From Coriolopsis trogii (Eukaryota > Basidiomycota > Agaricomycetes > Polyporales > Polyporaceae), in the NCBI GenBank assembly GCA_020543525.1, contig JAHYIO010000039.1, positions 1,798,001-1,862,000 on the forward strand: 64,000 nucleotides of DNA. Direction: 5' to 3'. The notes under the pieces were generated by a model that was given only the letters and a program-made list of their open reading frames with translations, was not told where the DNA came from and did no database searches. Shown here one piece after another: positions 34,133-44,747 of the stretch. Numbering within the stretch: position 1 is the stretch's first letter; every line of letters begins with the position of its first letter. Made by a program: the position numbers and the translations under genes.

Positions 34133-34622
34133 CCCAGGTATGTGTCGGGGATACTGTAGTAGACCTGAACGTCAGCTGCCTTATATGAGTGCGCTGAGCT
34201 CCATCGCCATGCGAATGGAGTCAGAATGGTTCAACAGCCCGACGGTCATGACGATACGACCGGTGACCTTACAAGTCATCTAGAAATGCGCGACTCCGAT
34301 GCAGCTTGCCGCCGGCCCGGCCCTGGAATGCTTCAGGCTGGTACACCTGACCATCTCGGAACGCAGAATGATGAAAGAAAGGTATTAGTCCTTTGTGGAC
34401 CACGCGTACGTGAAGTCATTTTGTTTCCGGGGACCCTTGATCTTGCGACGTTCGGCTCTACTATGTAGTCCTATGAAGCGCGAGAAGGGTTTTTAGCCGA
34501 ACTTCATCCGCACTCATCGTGCAATGAACAACGATGTTCTGCCCTATGCTTGTCATGCATAGAAGATGGTTCTTGCTTGATCTGCAAAATATACAGGAGT
34601 CACATTGTCTCCAGGAAGATAT

Positions 34623-36338
34623 CTAAGGGTGCACGAGAATCTTGACTGCAGACGACAACCGTGAGGATAGGCCGCCACATATGCAGAAACGACGCACTAT
34701 GCTGATGTTTCTCGTGAATGAGGGCCTTGATGCCCTTCTCAACCACATCTTCCATAGGAACCCGGCGGGTGATCATGTTCTCTATGCCGGAGAACTCGCC
34801 CCGTCCTACAGCTTGAAGCATCTCCGGATGATCGTCGGCATAGACGAGACTATCTGTGGTGCGATCATAACAGGAGACGTCAAACAGACCGAAGGTAAAA
34901 GCAGAGGAAGCGAAACGGACTAGCAAGCGCAACCTCTTTCATAAGCAAGACGTTCATATCGACGGTTGGAGCCTTGACCCAAAAAGCGAGGTTCACAATG
35001 ATCCCTCCATGTCGTACAGCCTTGATGGCGGTGTCCAATGTTGATTGAGAGCCAGCGCAGTCGAAAACTGCGTCAACCCCACGACCCTTCGTCGTCGCGA
35101 GGGTCTTAGCAGCGACGTCTGAATCTGAATCGGAAACAACGAATACTGCTGATGCTCCGAACTGACGCGCTACATCGCCTCGTTGGGATGAGCGTGCCGA
35201 GACACCGACCCATCCGGCTTGGAATCTGGTGGACCTGTCGCTCGTTGAGCATCGATCGTAGGCAGCATGTCTGCAGCAATCGCTTACCGCAACGCTTTCA
35301 CAAGCAAGATGCCGACCTGCGTAGCGAACGCATGAGACAGTTGCAAGCAAACGACAGGATGAAATCGTAACGCACCGGACCTGCACCCAGTACGAGGGCC
35401 GTTTGTCCGTGCTTGAAGTTAGCCTTCTTGATCGCGTGCCATGCGACAGCTAAGGGCTCCATCATGGCTCCGACCTCCACTATTCATGCCCATTAGCAGC
35501 GAAAACATGTACTAGCCGACGATCAGCACTTACGCGACACGTTAGACGGCAAGACATACACAAGATACTCGTCCACAGCGGCATACTCGGCCATGCCGCC
35601 GCAATCTCCGGATCCTCCCTAGATGCCCAGAATGAGTAAGTCTGGAGGAGTACTGTTCAAAGAAACCATTCACTATGAAAGCCCATTTGACGGAGCATAG
35701 GTTACGAGTGCTCGGTGTTGCACAGTCGAGACAGTCGGATCTCATACACGTCAGTATCGGATCTCTGTCATCGCCACAACGAGTCAGCATGAGCTCGACG
35801 GGCAACGAGTATCCTCCCACATTGCGATGTTCTGTCCGACAGCCAGCCGGGTGGTGTCCACCTCGCTGCCCAGCTCCACGATTGTGCCCGATATCCTTGC
35901 TCGACGCGTGAGTCTGACAATCCCCAGCAACGAATCAATGAGCCTACTCATGACCAAAGACAAAGGGTTGCGGAGCTTTTTCCTGCTGATGATCTTTTCC
36001 TTCTGCGGGCTCTCTCCCTCCGGGAACAAATCCGTGGTACGTATGCAAATCTGTACCACATACTAGGAGAGTGATCAGCGTGATTGGATTGACGTGAATG
36101 TAGCATGACCACTCACTGCCTGTCCTATCGCGCGCACCCGCTGTTAGTCATCTTGGAGTTGAATCTAAGGATAGGCAGGCTCACCAAGCAATCTAGAAAT
36201 GTAGAGTGTAGTCAACACGTCACCATGCTTCAGCAGTCGAGCACATACTTTGATCTTGACCTGTTTTGGTCCTACGGCGGGTTCCGGTATACTGTCGACG
36301 CGCAGATCGCCAGGGCCATAGAATCTGACAGCTCTCAT
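34623..36338 (-). CDS. Zinc-dependent alcohol/(R,R)-butanediol dehydrogenase 2
   Basis: Paralogue of dehydrogenase 1, with twelve exons of the same plan: 36338..36249, 36192..36185, 36124..36117, 36062..35948, 35895..35821, 35764..35674, 35618..35534, 35479..35376, 35316..35288, 35234..34921, 34853..34698, 34645..34623 (365 aa). Exons 2 and 3 are again 8 nt each and encode IAWTG(I). Zinc ligands include Cys in GICGTD and His in VFGHEI. The Glu of the VEPL motif appears replaced (AIDPIL), so catalytic zinc binding may differ. Structural Cys are in [10 protein letters not shown] plus NLC. The cofactor fold is [20 protein letters not shown] box lies 62 nt upstream. Confidence 0.85.
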
Positions 36339-36399
36339 GGTCGTAGGTCGGGGGAATCGAGCAAAAGGCTCTCAGGCTTCTCAAGAGTGCGCGCGCACG

Positions 36400-36406
36400 T
36401 TATATA
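36400..36406 (-). promoter_or_regulatory. TATA box of dehydrogenase 2
   Basis: TATATAA on the minus strand lies about 62 nt upstream of the ATG at 36338. Confidence 0.55.
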
Positions 36407-36438
36407 GCTTATGAAGCACATTCACACGAGCACAGGTG

Positions 36439-38142
36439 CTATTCACAGGGTACTACCATGAAGTGAACGTGTCAACTCAAAGGCGCGGACGCAGATCATG
36501 TGGGACATACCTGGAACGAGATGCTAGAGAACTGATAGGATACAAGACATGTCAGCTATGATACACAAAAGGAATGCGACGATATCGGACAGGTATTCAG
36601 GACGAGACCATCTGGAACAAGAGAGTCATGTAGTCCACAAGCAAATGGACAGAATGATACCCCGACCTCGGAGATGCTGACATCAAACGAAGCACCACGA
36701 TCCAAGTTCTGAGCACATCATGCAAAGCGTCGACGCCTAGGCCCGACGCCTACTGCGGGGTCCCAAGAGCCCCCGCATTCAATCCGAACACGTCGTTCAC
36801 AGCACGCGCAACGAGCTGCTCATCCGGCCTCTCCGTAATAGCATACGATGCCCCATACCTGCGCTGCTGATGCCGAGTGAACTCCTCCGCGCGAAGGATC
36901 TCGCGCGCGCGGCCAACCTGCGCCGTCGTACGCGCCCCTAGCCGCTCCGCTTCATCATCGTCCAGCGGCGACGCGCGGCGGATGAGCTCTGCGTATGCGG
37001 GCCCCAGCCAGGAGGGGATATCATGCACCCGCGCGAGGACGATCGTGTCGATGGCGGCGAGCAAGTTGCGGCGCGCGGTGAGCTCACGGATCGCGTACGT
37101 GCGGACTTTCTTGAACCGCAGTGTCGTGGAGACACGCAAGAGGGTGATCCAGTCCGGGAGCGAGAGAGAGGCGGGGTCATATATGCTGCGAGCAGGCCTT
37201 GCTTCAGATACAACATTCGAGGGCGGGACGGGACGGTTGATGGTATGGACATACCCTGCATACAGGAAACTCAACAAGCAGTCAAACGCGTGCTGGCTCA
37301 CGTTCTCAGGAAGCGGGAGAGGTCGCTCGTCGGAGTAACCAATCGAGTCAGGCCCGTCTGAGACCCATCCGCGGAAGAAGTCTGTGTGATGCTCAAGAAG
37401 ATACTTGTGCACCTTGTACAACGACCCCTCGACCTTGTGAGTTCTGATCAGCGGTCGTTCGCAGCGCACTCAGGAGGATGCACTCACTTTGAATACGATC
37501 ATCCCTTCCTGTTGATAGAATAGCGGATGTCTAGGGGCACTGACCTCCATCGAGTCCACGCGGGCAGGCATCACAGTCTGCGCCGGCCCCGTCGATCCTC
37601 CCAAAGCAGGCGGGGCCTTTAGCGAGAACGGAACTTGCGGCTGAGCCTGTGGCTGCGCTTGCTGTGACGGCATCTGAAGCTGCGGTAGAGGCCTGAGCCT
37701 GCGCCTGCACTTGTGACTGCGCCTGAGATGGTGTGACTCGGAGGGGGCCCTGGGGACGGCAGGGGGCTAGAGTCGTATGTCCACGGAGACGAGAAACGGT
37801 TTCACAGGTTCCATGTTGTCGATCCCGATGGAGACGACGAGATGTGAGTAGGACTGACGAGAGTCGCGGGGCAAGAGAGTGAGCATGGTTTGGGGCATGC
37901 TTGTCATATATACCGACTGCAACGCAGGTGAGGCATGGGAGCTGCAAGTTTCGATCAGGAAGCGCCCAGATCGCGACATGGTGAGGTGCCGCTGCATGTT
38001 GCATGTCTGGGAGAAAGCGTACCTGCTGCAACTATCGCAATGAATGTCGCCGAGCTGGCCTGCGGGGCGTGGGTAGTGCGTCAGTACTAGGTAACGGACG
38101 AGGCATGGGCCTGCTTTTGTCTATCAGCAATGCACCAGCGAC
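36439..38142. repeat. BTB segmental duplication, copy A (deleted form)
   Basis: This unit matches 42242..44525 in the same orientation from the shared left edge (CTATTCACAGGG) to the shared right edge (CACCAGCGAC). It is 580 bp shorter, mainly from one deletion of about 490 bp near 37735 and one of about 66 bp near 37608. Both deletions fall at short repeated sequences. Confidence 0.9.
36750..37997 (-). pseudogene. BTB-domain gene copy A, truncated
   Basis: The BTB part (exon 37469..36750 region, KVEGSLYKVHKYLLEHHTDF to the end LGTPQ) is intact and almost identical to copy B. The Pro/Gln-rich first exon has lost most of its length, and the N-terminal part (37997..37767) runs into a frameshift near 37800 and a stop (PFLVSVDIRL). 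A shorter protein from the in-frame Met at 37673 could still be made, with the BTB domain but little linker. Called a pseudogene with that reservation. Confidence 0.7.
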
Positions 38143-38145
38143 CGA

Positions 38146-39542
38146 ACGCTGCTCGACACCATCGTCGGTGCGCTCAGTATCCTCCGCAATGGAAACCGGT
38201 GCGTTGTCGTCGGACTTCACCTTCGCACAGAAGAGGCGCGATGGTGTCCATCTTCAATGGTAGGGATCGGAAACTCAGTCGAGGAAAATACGCGTTCGGA
38301 TGGTCTTGAACGTATGAGTATCAAGTAGGAACGATGCAGAGAGGTCGTTCAGAGGGTGACTCTCTTCAAACATTGCGCATATGGTCAGCATAGTAACGGC
38401 TGCGAGAGAGTAGTACGCACGCGAGGCAGGCAATGCATGTGTAAGCCAGCTTGAGGGATTCGCTGATTCGGGCACAAGGATTCGGAGAGTGCGAACCAAC
38501 GTTCATTTTGAGCCACTGCCAGTGTGCCAGTGACTCAAAAGTTGAAGTCGACGTGTTACTACTCGGGCACGCGGTGCACCCGTCTAGGCTACAGACGACT
38601 CGCGCATCTCCCGCTACTTGACCAAAGGAGCGTCGTAGTACCATGAGCAGATGGCAGACTGCCGGGCTCTATGACAGCAGGTAGTTGTGATGGACGAGCT
38701 GGACTCACTCGCAACGATCCGAGGATGATAATGTAAGGCGACCGGGCGCAAACGCACTCTGGACGACACTAGCGTCGGAATCGGCGTATTTCATCTGGAA
38801 ACTACGTTGTGAGCGTGTCATACAGAATGGAGGGGAGGAGTTCTCTGTCAGGGAGGTGGAGAACAGATGGTACGTGACAATCGACCAGCGCTTGGACCTA
38901 GACAGGCGGTCCGCCGCACACTTCTTGGGCAAAAGTGCCCTAAAAGAGGAAGCTGTGGCCAGGACATGGTTCCCGGTCATCGTGGATAGCGATCAGCTGC
39001 CACCCAAATGGGTAACGGACAGCGGGGTTTTAGTGGGTATCAAGAGAGGAAGACGACAAGACGGCCGGGAAACTGGCAGTTTTGGATGACTCCGACTCCC
39101 TTGGAGCCCCACACTCTGTGCGTAATGCATTTCCTCGCGGCTCTTTTCTTTTCCGTTATGTTCTCGTATTTATTCCCGTCTCCTGGCCGGCTGAAATGCC
39201 GAGCAGGGATTCAGCACGCCGGACTGCCACTCGGTGGTCGCGAGCAACGCATGACATGCCCGTTTAGGGTTGACAGCAGCTCATGGTATGTGCTCCGCCA
39301 AAAAAAAAAAAAACGATCCGTGAACATTGGGCGTGCCGTCACGACCACGTGCCCGTTACATGAGCCGTCACGCCTCCGTGGGATCCAACTTCATGTACCT
39401 TGCAATTGGTAAGTTACATGCGTCATTACTTCGAGTGTTGTTTTCGTCACGCTACTCTGACTCCACAAGGCTCGCAGGTTCATAATGCTCTCAGCCCATA
39501 CTCGACTTAACCACCGTGTATCCGAAAAAGTGAACTTCTCTC
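38146..39542 (-). repeat. Duplicated segment, copy 2
   Basis: Reverse-strand copy of 4677..5716, interrupted by a LINE tail (38722..39312). It lacks two internal blocks present in copy 1. It abuts the BTB copy A unit within a few bases, so two unrelated duplicated segments are joined here. Confidence 0.75.
38722..39312 (+). mobile_element. 5'-truncated LINE (Tad-like) with poly(A) tail
   Basis: The insert carries an open frame ending at 39089 (ESAYFIWKLRCERVI, ENRWYVTIDQRLDLDRR, LVGIKRGRR). This is the usual C-terminal end of the reverse transcriptase polyprotein of Agaricomycete Tad-like non-LTR elements. A 3' tail and a run of about 14 A follow. The 9-bp target-site duplication AACGATCCG occurs at 38713-38721 and 39313-39321. 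The unoccupied site exists in duplicate copy 1 (about 4885-4895). Strong 5' truncation means it is immobile. Confidence 0.85.
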
Positions 39543-40054
39543 GGACGCGCGTGCTCGATGAGTCTATCGTCATGGCCAGCTTCAACAAAAGCCTCCGTTT
39601 TGCGACCACGTCGTCTGCGATTCACATGAGCATCAGCACTTCGAGACCGATTGTCCACGAGCATGACACAGTAGGCCGAATTCAAATTGTGTAGGTCAGT
39701 GCGACGGTAAGTGACTCCGGTTAGTAACAGCCGGTTAGTACCGCCGCTTCACCCTTGGCTTAATGGACCGCCGCCCGTCAAAAAAGATAAGGTCTGCCTG
39801 GGACGCCTGCCACAAGACTACAGTAAGAAGCGAGTGGTCCTCATGGAGAACATAGCATGACACTAAGAAACGTGAGTAGAGGCCGCAAAAAAGCAAGCAG
39901 GTGAGATCCACGTGGATCAGTGAAATTCATGTCCAAGAACGGAGATTGGGCGTCCAATAACCAGGTGTTCAACGTCATCAGCGCTAGTACTAAGAGAACC
40001 TCCGTCCAACTTGAACGCGTAACAAGACCCGCTCCGCAGGATCCTCCTGCAGGT
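39543..40054. other. Intergenic gap
   Basis: No gene is seen. It precedes the F-box gene and should hold its promoter. Confidence 0.4.
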
Positions 40055-41931
40055 ATGCATGCAACGGAAGTGAACAAGTGCTGGTGAGAGCCTCTTTTTC
40101 ACCTCTGTTTGCACGACCACCAGGTTCAACGATCTTAGGCCTGCAAGCTTATTTCGCTTGGACGACGATTCCCTACTGCGCATTCTGGATGAAGTCAGAT
40201 CACCGAGGGACGCCCTCTCTCTGGCTACAACGTGCGCGTTTTTGAAAGAGCTATATCTCCCATATATCTACCGGCACTCTCGATTTATGCTGCGTCAACC
40301 AACACATGTTCAATTCCTGCCGATTTCTTCGTTTCAGTTCATCCAGTATGCAGACTCTTCAGTCCTATACGTGAAGTGCAAATGAGGGCTAATGAGTATC
40401 AGAACGCTTTGTCTTATAGACTGCTGTCCAGACATAACAGCCATGGGATGGTATATGCACCTTGATGACGATGAAATGCAGCACCATCTCGGGTACACTG
40501 AAAGCCGACTTCTCTGCGGAGTCTTAGCTGGTCCACATCTACACGAGGCGCTTCGCTCAATGCCCAAGCTTCGCTCAGTCTGCCTCTGTCTGGACCACCC
40601 AAGAGGCAAGGCTAAGCATGCGATTCGGCAGGAAACCGTTGCCGCGTTTCTCGCCCTACCCACCATCTGCGAACTCACTGTTCGCTTCCTCCTTCTCTCC
40701 CCGAAGTTCTCAGGAAACGGTTTATCCGTCGACAACATTCAACCACTTGTATCTTTCAAGTATGTGCTATTCCCTGACCGCCGACATCCGCGTCAGTACC
40801 CATCCGAATGCGAGGTCGTGATGGCTGTTATCGAGAAGTCGCACGAAACACTTACCGTCTTGGAACTTCCCTCCGAACCTGCACCTCTCCATTTCATGTC
40901 TCAATCCTCCTGGCCTTGTCTTCAGGAGCTTCGACTCAGTGGCGAGTTCCCGAGCCATTTTTCGAGCCCGCTCATCACTATCCTCTCCCGTATGCCCGAG
41001 TTGCGGCTACTCGTTCTCTATTTCATGTTACCTGAGAGGTTAAACATGGAGAGACTCGTAATCTGGCCGCCCGTATCTGGTCCGCGTCACGAAAATCCTT
41101 GGCCCCATCTTCACGAGCTCGGACTGTCGTTCCCGGACCTGAGCGACGAGATATACAAACACCTTCCCCCTACAATGCGCAATCTCTCATTGCGGAACTA
41201 TCCACACTACGTCGTCTCTTCCTATTGGCGTTCCGGACTGGGTAGATACGAATGGTCCGACTCCCTTCTACCCGCTTCCGACATGCTCAATGTACTGTCG
41301 CAATCTCCAATGCCGCAGCTGGAAACCTTGCAGATCGAGTACATCGTGGATGGCGCCGAAGAAAAGCTTCTGACCGACATCACCCGCGCGTTCCCTCAGC
41401 TGACTGCGATAGAGCTGCATCGTATACCGCCACCCAATGGATCTGAAGACTCACCTCCAGTGGTAAGTGAGTCTCACAATTGTAAAACACCTGCGACCTG
41501 ACTTATGGGCTTGATGCGCTTAGCCTCGGCTGGCCGCAAGCTTATCGGCTTTGACGAGTTTGCGTGTCATGTACCTGAACGTATCCGTACGCTTCGAGCC
41601 ACGCAGCATGTTCGTTATCAGACAGGAGCCATTCTCTCGCCCTGAGATGGAGGAACAAGCACATGCAATCTTCACCGCGCTACCCCGCGTCCACACAGTT
41701 TGGCTTGCAGTGGAGTATATCAAAATTGGGGTGACATGGCTGCCATTCTACAATCCTGCATTGGCCCAAGGTAGACGCAGTGCAAGCTCCGAAGCCGGCG
41801 ATAGGCCTAAATGGGAGGTGCGTGGCACACCAGACATGAAGTTGCACTCTACGGGTGGCACTGATCAAGGTGTTGTTTCGCCAGCGGATCCCCTTTTGAC
41901 TGTCGCCGTGTATATTGATACATCCGTGTAA
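40055..41931 (+). CDS. F-box protein with leucine-rich body
   Basis: Four exons (40055..40083, 40124..40345, 40403..41462, 41524..41931) give 572 aa. The N-terminal F-box is LDDDSLLRILDEV...DALSLATTCAFLKELYLP. The body is a run of leucine-rich segments (WPCLQELRLSGEF, MPELRLLVLYFML, WPHLHELGLSFPD, MPQLETLQIEY), typical of Agaricomycete F-box proteins. F-box proteins bind Skp1 in SCF ubiquitin ligases and select substrates with the repeat domain; the target here is unknown. Exon 1 encodes only ten codons and is the weakest part of the model. The gene lies between two copies of a BTB gene. Confidence 0.75.
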
Positions 41932-42241
41932 AATGGTCAGCGATGAAGTCGGAGTACATTCTGCCCGAATACGCTCGAGTGTGATTTATCTGATGAAGTT
42001 GACAGTCAAACTTGGTTCGCAAACACGGGCAGCTTTGTACGGCACATCTGGAGTCGAGGAGCACGAGACTGAGAAATACGATGACCAGATCCTTTGATAC
42101 AACATATACGTAGCAGACAACCTTCTGGAGCACATTTACTCCGGTAAGGAGTACTTCAAATGCGACTCGGGCCACTGCGGTGCCATGCGCAATGCGCACA
42201 AAATGCACGCCACCAGTGCTCCAATGTAATGAAGTTATCAT

Positions 42242-44525
42242 CTATTCACAGGGTACTACCATGAAGTGAACGTGTCAACTCAAAGGCGCGGACAGATCAT
42301 GTGGGACATACCTGGAACGAGACGCTAGAGAACTGATAGGATACAAGACATGTTAGCTATGATACACAAAAGGAATGCGACGATATCGGACAGGTATTCA
42401 GGACGAGACCTGGAACAAGAGAGTCATGTAGTCCACAAGCAAATGGACAGAATGATACCCCGACCTCGGAGATGCTGACATCAAACGAAGCACCACAATC
42501 CAAGTTCTGAGCACATCATGCAAAGCGTCGACGCCTAGGTCCGACACCTACTGCGGGGTCCCAAGAGCCCCCGCTTCCAATCCGAACACGTCGTTCACAG
42601 CACGCGCAACGAGCTGCTCATCCGGCCTCTCCGTAATAGCATACGATGCCCCATACCTGCGCTGCTGATGCCGAGTAAACTCCTCCGCGCGAAGGATCTC
42701 GCGCGCGCGGCCAACCTGCGCCGTCGTACGCGCCCCTAGCCGCTCCGCTTCATCATCGTCCAGCGGCGACGCGCGGCGGATGAGCTCCGCGTATGCGGGC
42801 CCCAGCCAGGAGGGGATATCATGCTCCCGCGCGAGGACGATCGTGTCGATGGCGGCGAGCAAGCTGCGGCGCGCGGTGAGCTCGCGGATCGCGTACGCGC
42901 GGACTTGCTTGAATCGCAGTGTCGTGGAGACACGCAAGAGGGTGATCCAGTCCGGGAGCGAGAGAGAGGCGGGGTCATATATGCTGCGAGCAGGCCTTGC
43001 TTCAGATACAACATTCGAGGGCGGGACGGGACGGTTGATGGTATGGACATACCCTGCGTATAGAAAACTCAACAAGCAGTCAAACGCGTGCTGGCTCACG
43101 TTCTCAGGAAGCGGGAGAGGTCGCTCGTCGGAGTGACCAATCGAGTCAGGCCCGTCTGAGACCCATCCGCGGAAGAAGTCTGTGTGATGCTCAAGAAGAT
43201 ACTTGTGCACCTTGTACAGCGACCCCTCGACCTTGTAAGTTCTGATCAGCGGTCGTTCGCATCGCACTCGGGAGGATGCACTCACTTTGAGTACGATCAT
43301 CCCTTCCTGTAGATAGAAGAGCGGATGTCTAGGGGCACTGACCTCCATCGAGTCCACGCGGGCAGGCATCACAGTCTGCGCCGGCCCCGTCGATCCTCCC
43401 AAAGCAGGCACCCTGGGGCGTGGGGCCGCGACAGCGACCCTAGGAGGAGACGGTGCCTTGCGTTTCGGCGCAGGCGGGGCCTTTAGCGAGAACGGAACTT
43501 GCGGCTGAACCTGTTGCTGCGCTTGCTGTGACGGCATCTGAAGCTGCGGTAGAGGAGGGGCCTGAGCCTGCGCCTGCACTCGTGACTGCGCCTGAGATGG
43601 TGTCTGCGGTCTGAACCCAGGCCGAAGCTGTGGCGGCAAGGGCGGGGGAGGCGGAACCGCGGTGAATGCCCTCGAAGTCAGAGGGGTGGACAGAGCGATC
43701 GCAGAGTCAGGGGTCCTAGCAGGACTTGGATTGTAACTCGGCAGACTATGAACGCTGCCTTGAGAGCTGCTGCTCCCGCTCTGGATTGGGCGCGGGCTCG
43801 CGCACATAACCGGGGTTGACGACCCAGAGCTCATCGGAAACGGCACTGGCCCGGTCGGCTTCTCCTCGGGCTTCGTGGGGAACATGTAGTCCGTGGAGGT
43901 GGAAGATGCTGGGCTGGGAGTGCGGAACAGGTCTTGACCGCGATGAACAATCATAGGGTGCAACTGAAGGTTGTGCAGGAATTCAGGATGGGTGGGAAGT
44001 GGGGAGATCGTTGTGTTCGTGCGCATGGCCGGACGCATCTCGTGTCCGGATGGTATGAGCGGAAGCGAGCGTGAAGGCGTCATCTCCTTGCGCGGTATCT
44101 GCCAGTCCCATACTGCGGGACTCGGAGGGGGGCCTGGAGACGGCAGGGGGCTAGAGTCGTATGTCCACGGAGACGAGAAACGGTTGACAGGTTCCATGTT
44201 GTCGATCCCGATGGAGGCGACGAGATGTGAGTAGGACTGACGAGAGTCGCAGGGCAAGAGAGTGAGCATGGTTTGGGGCATGCTTGTCATATATACCGAC
44301 TGCAACGCAGGTGAGGCATGGGAGCTGCAAGTTTCGATCAGGAAGCGCCCAGATCGCAACATGGTGAGGTACCGCTGCATGTTGCATGTCTGGGAGAAAG
44401 CGTACCTGCTGCAACTATCGCAATGAATGTCGCCGAGCTGGCCTGCGGGGCGTGGGTAGTGCGTCAGTACTAGGTAACGGACGAGGCATGGACCTGCTTT
44501 TGTCTATCAGCAATGCACCAGCGAC
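42242..44525. repeat. BTB segmental duplication, copy B (full form)
   Basis: Direct-orientation partner of 36439..38142. It keeps the whole Pro-rich exon. Flanking DNA outside the two edges is unrelated. No terminal inverted repeat or clear target duplication is seen at the edges. Confidence 0.85.
42548..44380 (-). CDS. BTB/POZ-domain protein with Pro/Ser-rich N-terminus (copy B)
   Basis: Two exons (44380..43286 and 43231..42548) with a 54-nt phase-0 intron give 592 aa. The first 370 residues are low complexity (PPPPPLPPQ, SQAQSRVQAQAQA, LPTHPEFLHN). The BTB fold follows: FYLQEGMIVLKVEGSLYKVH, YLLEHHTDFFRGW, FDCLLSFLYAGYV, then a helical tail (ITLLRVSTTLRFKQVRAYA, IPSWLGPAYAELIRRASPL). Such proteins are abundant in Agaricomycetes; BTB domains dimerise and may recruit cullin-3 ligases. 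Start codon choice is uncertain because several Met lie in the first 60 codons. Related to the gene at 54.6 kb. Confidence 0.82.
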   Translation of the reverse strand: MQRYLTMLRSGRFLIETCSSHASPALQSVYMTSMPQTMLTLLPCDSRQSYSHLVASIGIDNMEPVNRFSSPWTYDSSPLPSPGPPPSPAVWDWQIPRKEMTPSRSLPLIPSGHEMRPAMRTNTTISPLPTHPEFLHNLQLHPMIVHRGQDLFRTPSPASSTSTDYMFPTKPEEKPTGPVPFPMSSGSSTPVMCASPRPIQSGSSSSQGSVHSLPSYNPSPARTPDSAIALSTPLTSRAFTAVPPPPPLPPQLRPGFRPQTPSQAQSRVQAQAQAPPLPQLQMPSQQAQQQVQPQVPFSLKAPPAPKRKAPSPPRVAVAAPRPRVPALGGSTGPAQTVMPARVDSMEVSAPRHPLFYLQEGMIVLKVSASSRVRCERPLIRTYKVEGSLYKVHKYLLEHHTDFFRGWVSDGPDSIGHSDERPLPLPENVSQHAFDCLLSFLYAGYVHTINRPVPPSNVVSEARPARSIYDPASLSLPDWITLLRVSTTLRFKQVRAYAIRELTARRSLLAAIDTIVLAREHDIPSWLGPAYAELIRRASPLDDDEAERLGARTTAQVGRAREILRAEEFTRHQQRRYGASYAITERPDEQLVARAVNDVFGLEAGALGTPQ

Positions 44526-44747
44526 GTCTCGGTTGCGTGAAACAAAGACAGACATCTCACCTTGTACTGCCCGCGTGAGCTGTGCTCAGAGGCTTCGTGG
44601 TACCCAGGATACCATAGAAGGCTCTGCACGCGGGGCACAGCGCCTTCAAGCATCGTCATCTTCAGCGCCTGTCATGACTTCTTGATCCTCCCATACATGC
44701 AGTAAGCATGCAAAACAGAAGCAGACTATGTCCTAGCATAATGTGCG

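Noticed and set aside
6695..36338. Classical secondary-metabolite gene cluster
   Set aside because: No polyketide synthase, NRPS, terpene synthase or P450 was found among the oxidoreductases and amidases.
36439..44525. BTB duplication as a Helitron-captured unit
   Set aside because: The edges do not show the 5' TC and 3' CTRR-hairpin ends or an A/T insertion site expected of Helitrons.
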